Below, one piece after another: positions 59,301 through 64,000 of a stretch of DNA of 64,000 bases (its first letter is position 1; each line of letters opens with the position of its first letter). The stretch covers positions 725,559 through 789,558 of the forward strand of contig BEXV01000037.1 in assembly GCA_003118195.1 (NCBI GenBank). Direction: 5' to 3'. The translations under genes and the position numbers were made by a program. The DNA comes from Hemicentrotus pulcherrimus. Its lineage: Eukaryota > Echinodermata > Echinoidea > Camarodonta > Strongylocentrotidae. The notes beneath the pieces are model-generated. The model did no database searches. It was not told the origin of the DNA and saw only the letters and a list, made by a program, of their open reading frames with translations.

Positions 59301-61945
59301 GCGGCTTTGGCAGCAGACGACTGCTACTAATGACCTTCTGCAGGTAAGCTTCTAGGTCACGCTGCCGTCTCTCGATGAAGCTCTTTGACATGTTCCCAAG
59401 GAGACGCTTGGGTGGCAGCAGGGATCTTTCCACCCTGCCCAGGGAGACGAGTTTCTCATGCAGATCATTGAATTCGCTGTAGCGATGCTGGACAGTCCAT
59501 TGGCAGTCTTCTACACAGACCTGAATAGTGTATACCTGTAGGAAATGACAAGCAAGATATTAAGTTTTATATCCATAATCCCTTATTTCTGAGAATCTTA
59601 TTTTCTTTACTGTATGAAAAATAATACCGTAAGTGAATTTTTAAATTGCACTATAGCCATCAAAATTCCATGGAAAGTCACATTAAATCTTTCTTTTTTT
59701 TAAAGATCACTTTATACATACACATGTATTGTCATGGACCTATTATGGTAAAACAGATATATGCATGTACAACAAAATTGCAACTGTCACGATAGGAAAT
59801 CATGATAACTCTTGATTTTTTGACATCTCAAAACTACTGCACGATGATTCTTAAAAGCTCATCATAAATATTCAGGTTAATCTCATTTTGTACATGTACC
59901 GTACATTGCAAATCAATATGGCCATTGGGTATTTAATTTTGTAATATCATCAAATTTGACTTTTAATCATGAGAATCATATGCTGCCACTATAAAAAGCT
60001 GATACCTACAATTCTTTGTTATTCCAAAAATAAACAGTGATGTTTTGTTTTAATGTAATGTATATGACATGGCTAATATCAAAAGCCATGTCTTTGAATT
60101 AAATTTTAATGATATCACATCAGTAACATGTCAGGTGACTCAATGGAGAATCATGCAGAGATAGGATTTCAAATATGTGTGTGTACTGTTTAAGGCGATC
60201 GCACACTACATGTATACAATCTGGCTACGATCCCATTTTGAAAGTATTTGCAATAGCATTTGATATGAACATTGAAACTTGTTAAGTCATAATGACAGAG
60301 GATCTGAATAGTCATATGATTAGCAATGTCAAAATTGCAAGGAATTTGCAAGCTTAATTAGAGAAGAAAAAGGTAACTCGGCTCAGAATCTTGGTGATGT
60401 CACACCATGAGTGCGATTGTCTACAATTTGGTCTTTTTTCACACTACGTAAATTTGAAGTACTTTCCCTGTTGATTTAATGACCAGACCTCCAAAAAAAA
60501 TTATAATATAAGGATTACATTTCCTATTTCATATAATTGCCATTTCTTTGAAAATAAGATCGCAGGAGGATCCTATAGTGTGTGGTTGGCTTTAGGCATG
60601 TACAGGTACTTTTAATTTTAGATCTGTTGTCTTATTGCATAATGCACATCTGGTTTCCTGTCATGGTGTCATTTTAAGGTCTACCACAAGGGGTGAGTGA
60701 GCTCAGTTTCCTGTGAATGAGAAGACTTCGTTTCTATGGATAAATCTTTTGGCTAAACTCCAGCAAAATATCAGTATTTCAACACTTGAAACACTTGAAC
60801 CAAATGTACTAAATTCATTCCGTTTTGGTTTCAGTTGCGTCGGTATACTCAGGGTTAACTGTACTTCACCAACGTTTTAATTAGTATGGCCATTTATGTG
60901 CTCTGTTTCTGTATTCAACACACTCCTAGAACGGTAGCTATATAGAGGTGTCAAGGTATTGTGTGGGTGAATCGTGGGGTAAAGTGGTTCATTCGCCACC
61001 AGACTCTCAATCTAAGGGTTGAAATTGAAGGAACAGACATCCTTAAATGGGTACTCTACTCTGCAATTGATGGTGTAGTACTATTAAATGCAGGGGGGGG
61101 GGGCCTCTGGAATGACAGCATTGATGCTGAGGCTGGTTTCTCTTGTACTATTATCACTACCAGTGGTCTAGTGCAGTGCAACAATGAATACTGTATTAAC
61201 CATAGCATTAGTACACATGAAATACCCATATAAATTTAGGTAAACTTAAAGTGACTGGGTAACATTGTTGAAGGTTGATGACAAAAATTGCTTAATTTTT
61301 GTATATGTTACTTACTATATTCCTTCTACTGTACTACTAACCCTCTGACAGGCAAAAAATCCTGAAAAAAATCTCAAACCACGAAGATTTCTAATTCTAA
61401 GGTTTTCTTTGAAGGCATCGATGTGAGGCACCCTCTAAAAGTGATTAACAGTAAATTCACCCAACCATTTTTGAATTTTCCCTGTTCCCAACCGTTTTTC
61501 CATGAAAAAAAGACATAAAACAGGCTATAAAAAATCTGTCAACACTTAAATGTCTGGAATGGAATGGAATGCAGAGCCATTTTATTGCTTTGTGAGATTT
61601 CCATTCACCTAAAATGTAACTAATTAATGGAATTAATGGAAGCTCGACTGCTGTCTCATCATTTTTCAAAAACAGGGAGATTCATAGGTCTAGATCTACA
61701 AACGCATCATTCGTACGAACGGACCATGAGGCATGACCGTAGCGTATTTTTTGCCTTTTTTGGCATGTTCACAAAAATATTTTGAGAATGTTAATCAACT
61801 GATCAAGTCATACCGCTATTTAATAGGGAAAAGCTAGGCCCTAACAATTACATACCGTGTGTTTCTCTACTTCTGCTGTTGAAATGATGCGGATATCCCT
61901 TGTAAAGCCAGGGGTGGTATCATCTAACAGAGCGAGAGATGTCAT
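48395..61945 (-). CDS. NISCH: Nischarin (imidazoline receptor antisera-selected, IRAS) orthologue, complete in 13 coding exons
   Basis: Nischarin is a cytosolic/endosomal adaptor; in mammals it binds integrin alpha-5, PAK1 and Rac1 and restrains cell migration. Exons, 5' to 3' on the minus strand: 61945-61856, 59535-59272, 57883-57739, 57136-57075, 56607-56512, 55924-55829, 55343-55200, 54688-54434, 53943-53776, 53262-53182, 52263-52179, 51274-51094, 50507-48395. All junctions are GT-AG, phases fit, and the total is 3780 nt (1259 residues plus stop). Order: PX domain at about residues 31-118, LRRs about 188-440, basic/RS linker about 540-575, nischarin C-terminal domain to the end. Human nischarin is longer (1504 residues); the long acidic Glu stretch of the mammalian protein is not seen here. 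An in-frame TGA 12 bases before the ATG (61958-61960) supports the start. Small introns not listed separately show nothing recognisable. Confidence 0.95.
51094..51274 (-). CDS. NISCH: NISCH exon 12: basic linker
   Basis: 181 nt, phase 1 to phase 2. It reads GESAEFKAKVESLRRQGGK, an Ala/Glu stretch, and ends EKGAKKDKTKR. Acceptor cttgcag, donor gtaaaa. Assigned by frame continuity; low conservation expected. Confidence 0.82.
52179..52263 (-). CDS. NISCH: NISCH exon 11: linker after LRRs
   Basis: 85 nt, phase 0 to phase 1. It reads KVVHEAAIADPSASKQAAYT, then SSVGPSLN. Acceptor gtgcacag, donor gtaaat. Supported by splice signals and frame; no strong homology, so it could be an alternative exon. 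Confidence 0.7.
52622..52750. repeat. Poly-C/poly-A junction and AAATA-rich simple sequence
   Basis: A C run followed by a long A run, then imperfect (AAATAAATA)n in the NISCH intron between exons 10 and 11. No coding content. Confidence 0.7.
53182..53262 (-). CDS. NISCH: NISCH exon 10
   Basis: 81 nt, phase 0-0. It reads DTVNILKAIKKSKD, matching the nischarin segment after the LRRs (V-x-V-L-K-A-I-x-K-A-K). Acceptor ggataacag, donor gtatgg. Confidence 0.88.
53283..53442 (+). repeat. (GA)n microsatellite, CT-rich on the NISCH strand
   Basis: About 160 bp of GA with AG/GG interruptions and a (GACA)n segment in the middle. On the minus strand it is a pyrimidine-rich tract starting about 20 bases upstream of the exon 10 acceptor, so it lies where a polypyrimidine tract would be. 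Confidence 0.95.
53776..53943 (-). CDS. NISCH: NISCH exon 9: last LRR and LRR cap
   Basis: 168 nt, phase 0-0. It reads VLELQHVCNLPCLETLLLSG, then NPVTNVVDYRTKVLELF, the conserved LRR cap of nischarin (L-x-x-NP-x-x-x-x-DYRTKVL). Donor gtaagc. Confidence 0.96.
54337..54410. repeat. Poly-C runs with duplicated flank and single-N gap
   Basis: A C run of more than 20 bases ends in one N (54360). The flanking ctagattctatc and tctctcctctctc-type sequence occurs on both sides, followed by a second C run at about 54393-54402. Likely a misassembled or haplotype-merged C-tract, only about 25 bases from the exon 8 donor. Confidence 0.7.
54434..54688 (-). CDS. NISCH: NISCH exon 8: leucine-rich repeats
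   Basis: 255 nt, phase 0-0. Four LRR units: LPNVEQLDLSHNQL, MTHLNLSYNQL, NVHTLLLTNNDL and LVKLDVRSNII, each with the LxxLxLxxNxL pattern. Acceptor atccatag, donor gtaagg. Confidence 0.97.
55200..55343 (-). CDS. NISCH: NISCH exon 7: first LRR region
   Basis: 144 nt, phase 0-0. It reads DILLPNLTQWESL...VPPWSRTKLVDFSYNELSDI, with the pre-LRR insert and first LRR (LVDFSYNEL) as in nischarin (IPxWxxLxxLDLSHN). Acceptor tttttcag, donor gtaagt. Confidence 0.95.
55829..55924 (-). CDS. NISCH: NISCH exon 6
   Basis: 96 nt, phase 0-0. It reads IEVCNARCISGVEEAKTHVH, then FLTVHKSLTSIQ, matching the nischarin segment (IEISHC-A...I-G). Donor gtaagc. Confidence 0.92.
56512..56607 (-). CDS. NISCH: NISCH exon 5
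   Basis: 96 nt, phase 0-0. It reads IVGSTTRLGSSTRKVDELPF, then DLSYFKSIKHLK; the PFDLSxFKSxxxL motif is diagnostic of nischarin. Acceptor atccgtag, donor gtaaac. Confidence 0.94.
57075..57136 (-). CDS. NISCH: NISCH exon 4
   Basis: 62 nt, phase 1 to phase 0. It reads DDAHSDIGHIMDFMSRLRYL, as in nischarin (D-x-GHI-DF-x-x-RL-YL). Acceptor gattcag, donor gtaaat. Confidence 0.93.
57739..57883 (-). CDS. NISCH: NISCH exon 3: post-PX helical segment
   Basis: 145 nt, phase 0 to phase 1. It reads DINGVSQALAAELFEKGDLI, then MTPMQLFAITERLKLPLPTC, matching EINGI-ALAEELFEKGE and LQLYAVTEQL of mammalian nischarin. Acceptor ttttcag, donor gtgggt. Confidence 0.95.
58260..58970. other. CpG-rich island inside the NISCH intron between exons 3 and 2
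   Basis: This stretch has many CpGs (gcgggacccgcggaaatcc, gacgtcaacgggaagccccg, gacgtcgcgcccccc), unlike the AT-rich introns around it. It carries short open frames on both strands with no recognisable domain. Could be an inserted mobile element or an unmethylated regulatory region. Confidence 0.35.
59103..59253 (+). mobile_element. Foldback/MITE element, 'catttcacaaagg' family, copy 3
   Basis: Nearly the same interior and right end as 4827-4972 (aacaaaaactgtcatttgtc, then actgatgacaagttctgtgaaa). Terminal inverted repeats gcatttcacaaa / ctgtgaaacgc. Ends about 20 bases from the donor side of NISCH exon 2. Confidence 0.7.
59272..59535 (-). CDS. NISCH: NISCH exon 2: PX domain
   Basis: 264 nt, phase 0-0, encoding nearly the whole PX domain. 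It reads VYTIQVC...WTVQHRYSEFNDLHEKLV...LLPPKRLLGN...FIERRQRDLEAYLQKVI...LLLFLEFDIY. The R-Y-S-E-F motif supplies the phosphoinositide-binding Arg; the PPK loop and R-x-x-L-E-x-Y-L helix are standard. PI3P/endosome targeting is inferred from the family. Acceptor ttcctacag, donor gtaagc. Confidence 0.97.
59536..61855 (-). other. NISCH intron 1
   Basis: 2.3 kb, AT-rich, with a G11 run near 61092-61102. I see no exon or named repeat. An open frame at 60961-61233 (+) has no recognisable motif. Confidence 0.8.
61856..61945 (-). CDS. NISCH: NISCH exon 1: start codon and N-terminus
   Basis: 90 nt, 30 codons. It reads MTSLALLDDTTPGFTRDIRI, then ISTAEVEKHT, leading into the PX domain. ATG context aacaaaATGac is good, and an in-frame TGA lies 12 bases upstream. 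Donor gtatgt. A possible 5'-UTR acceptor (attacag before 62093, minus strand) suggests a further non-coding exon upstream. Confidence 0.9.
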
Positions 61946-62309
61946 TTTGTTCACGGGTCACTTCTGGCTGCTTCTGCTGAGTCAGTGTGTCCTACTCCTA
62001 GTCCTAGATCCTTGAAGAAGAGCCGTCTAGCGTCTGTACCGTCTACAGTGCCGAGCTACTGCCTCAAACTCAGTTCAATAAGTTCAGGTGTACCTGTAAT
62101 ATGTTAGATCTAAGTTCTAGATCTATGTCAACTTGACATTTTTATGGTCAGCTGATTGCCGAAATTTTTACCGTTATACACAAAACGTAGGCATCGCCCT
62201 TAATCTTGGTGCCTGATTACACACCCAACTTGTTGTTACTGGTGTAATAATGTCAACAGCTGGCGCTAGCGCTAATACCACCACTCCGATTTATGCACAG
62301 CGTGTAGTG

Positions 62310-63430
62310 TGGATTTACTTGGTGGCAATAAATGCCATGAAATGGAAACAATTTTTCGAATATATATTCAGAACGGTAGGAGGAAAGTTAATATTTCTTT
62401 GCAATTATAATCCCAAAACAATCAATATTAAAGCACCCAATCTATACTTGGATTTGTTGAACATCTGGAATTATCTAAAGGAGTAGGAATATATCATGTA
62501 TATTGTAAAAGAATTACATAGGGCCTAATGAAAATCAAATTATCTTTAACAATACTTTTATTGAAGATAGGATAATTCCATTATTTCATGTGATCATTTT
62601 TCAAGCTAAACATTTAATGGAAGCAGAAGGTGATATGAGATCAGGGGACTAATTCATAAGGAAAGGTCTTAATGTAGACGATCTGTTTTTTTTTAATGAT
62701 CTATACACCAAATTGCCAGCTGCCTGGAAGAATTTGCAGAGGGAGATACTCTAAATGACACTCTTGATCTTTCCAACATTAACTTTATCATTAACAAAAC
62801 AGTGTATTCTTTTGAGTCTGTCTCTTCCAAAATGCTCTGTAACATTTTTATTTCTATAATACAAGATGCATTTGCTTTTAACCATCCAGAAGTAATATAG
62901 CCTTAAATCTAGATAGGTCGGAAACTACGTTTCTCAATCCCCAGATTTTCCACTCTAGATGGAAAGTTAAGGGAATTTCAGTATAAACTTTTACATAACA
63001 TCATATTTTGTAATGATAAATTGTATCTTTTTGGATTAAAACAGTCAAGTTTATGTTCCTTTTGTAGAAAAGAAGTAGAAACCTATCGTCATATCTTCTT
63101 TAAATGTTTGATCTGAAGGGTCCAGAATATGGAATGAGGTGGGAAACAATTTAAAGATGTCATTTAGTTTCTTAGTAGTATGCAATGGATTGATATGTTG
63201 CCATGCTTGGTTTCAGAAAGAATATGAAAGATTATATATTGTTAAATCATGTATTGATTTAGGTCAAATATATGATTTACAGCAATCGTAAAAATGGAAA
63301 GTCCCCAACTTGTAAAGAAATATGTAAGGCTTTAGAGAAATCAAAAAAGGTTGAACATGAAAAAGCAAAATCAAAGGACAAACTGCCAATACATTATCAA
63401 AAATGGGAAAACTTTACCCCTTAAGGCAGG
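62310..63430 (+). pseudogene. Decayed LINE (non-LTR retrotransposon), 3' end of ORF2
   Basis: Fragments in shifting frames with several stops. Early: FRTVGGKLIFLCNYNPKT. Near 62970-63110: REFQYKLLHNIIFCNDKLYL, then LCSFCRKEVETYRHIFFKC, the C-x2-C...H-x4-C reverse-transcriptase-associated zinc motif (zf-RVT). Near 63270-63420: TCKEICKALEKSKKVEHE, then QKWEN, typical of an L1/Tx1-like ORF2 C-terminus. No intact frame. Lies in the 5' flank of NISCH, in the opposite orientation. Confidence 0.7.
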
Positions 63431-64000
63431 GGAACTGATTGTATAATATTGTAATTCCTGTTCACTCTCTCACTTTTTCATCAATCCTGACACTTAATAT
63501 TTCTATTGTTTTAATAAAGTACCGTATAGTTACAGACCTCCACTGATACAAGACTCTCATATAGTTATAATGAAATCTAGGAGTTAAAAAAAAATGCACC
63601 ATATCATTATATGTAAATATATAACAAATTTTGTTATCATGCGTTATGAAGCAGCACGTACCTTCACCTCATACTTTTTGTTTATATCAGAAAATCTTTG
63701 TTCAGAATGCTTAATTTATATTGAACTAATTAATTTGCATAGAAGATATGTTGTAGAAATTGTTCCTGTTTATAATGTTGTATCCAAAAATATTAATATG
63801 AAGTATTAACGTCACCTTTTCCTTTTTTAAATGACTTGTAGCACAATATGTACATTAGTTTGGAATTAGTTTGAAAAATATTTTTTAAATATGTTTGTGC
63901 TTATTATGTATGAGACAATATACTACCGGTACATGTATGTTTATAATGTATGATACACTGTCAGAACAACTGTGTAATTCCTATTCATCATTTTGTAAAA
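63431..64000. other. AT-rich flank, nothing identified
   Basis: No exon, RNA gene or repeat family recognised. Possibly the 3' tail of the LINE and unique intergenic sequence. Confidence 0.7.

Overview
The window is eukaryotic and most likely from an invertebrate deuterostome; a sea urchin is my best guess. Genes are split by GT-AG introns, the background is AT-rich, and short inverted-repeat elements are abundant. One repeat resembles a sea-urchin-type tRNA-derived SINE, and the two genes look like divergent orthologues of vertebrate genes. The species cannot be fixed from sequence alone. There are no operons, CRISPR arrays or prokaryotic features.

Two genes are present in convergent (tail-to-tail) orientation. 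On the + strand, 3011-39858 holds the 3' two thirds of an ADAMTS9/ADAMTS20-type (GON-1 family) secreted metalloprotease gene. I reconstructed 22 coding exons: the end of the cysteine-rich domain, the spacer, 14 C-terminal thrombospondin type-1 repeats (TSR2 to TSR15 if TSR1 lies upstream) and the GON domain. At least one GON exon is lost in an 860-base assembly gap. The protease, disintegrin and first TSR exons lie before the window. On the - strand, 61945-48395 holds a complete nischarin (NISCH/IRAS) gene. Its 13 coding exons sum to 3780 nt, an open frame of 1259 codons plus stop: N-terminal PX domain, leucine-rich repeats, basic linker and a 703-codon terminal exon.

Region by region: 1-3010 is upstream intron of the ADAMTS gene. 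3011-14496 is a dense exon cluster. 14497-29649 is a 15.15 kb intron with a 50-bp minisatellite, a candidate regulatory cluster near 20.7 kb, a SINE and a small diverged duplication. 29650-33750 is a second exon cluster (TSR11-15). 33751-37471 is an intron with a 68/69-bp minisatellite and a group of hairpins. 37472-39858 is the GON domain with the gap. 39859-48394 is the convergent 3'-flank space, with foldback elements and a hairpin carrying TGACGTCA octamers. 48395-61945 is nischarin. 61946-64000 is the nischarin 5' flank with a decayed LINE.

The two genes are not obviously functional partners. One product is extracellular (matrix proteolysis, cell migration) and the other is cytosolic/endosomal (integrin and Rac/PAK signalling). 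Their vertebrate counterparts both lie on human chromosome 3p, so the linkage may be ancestral. I found no previously undescribed biological system. The most unusual material is the phase-0 exon modularity of the TSR array, poly-C tracts at three splice acceptors, several inverted-repeat families with multiple copies here, and two minisatellites.
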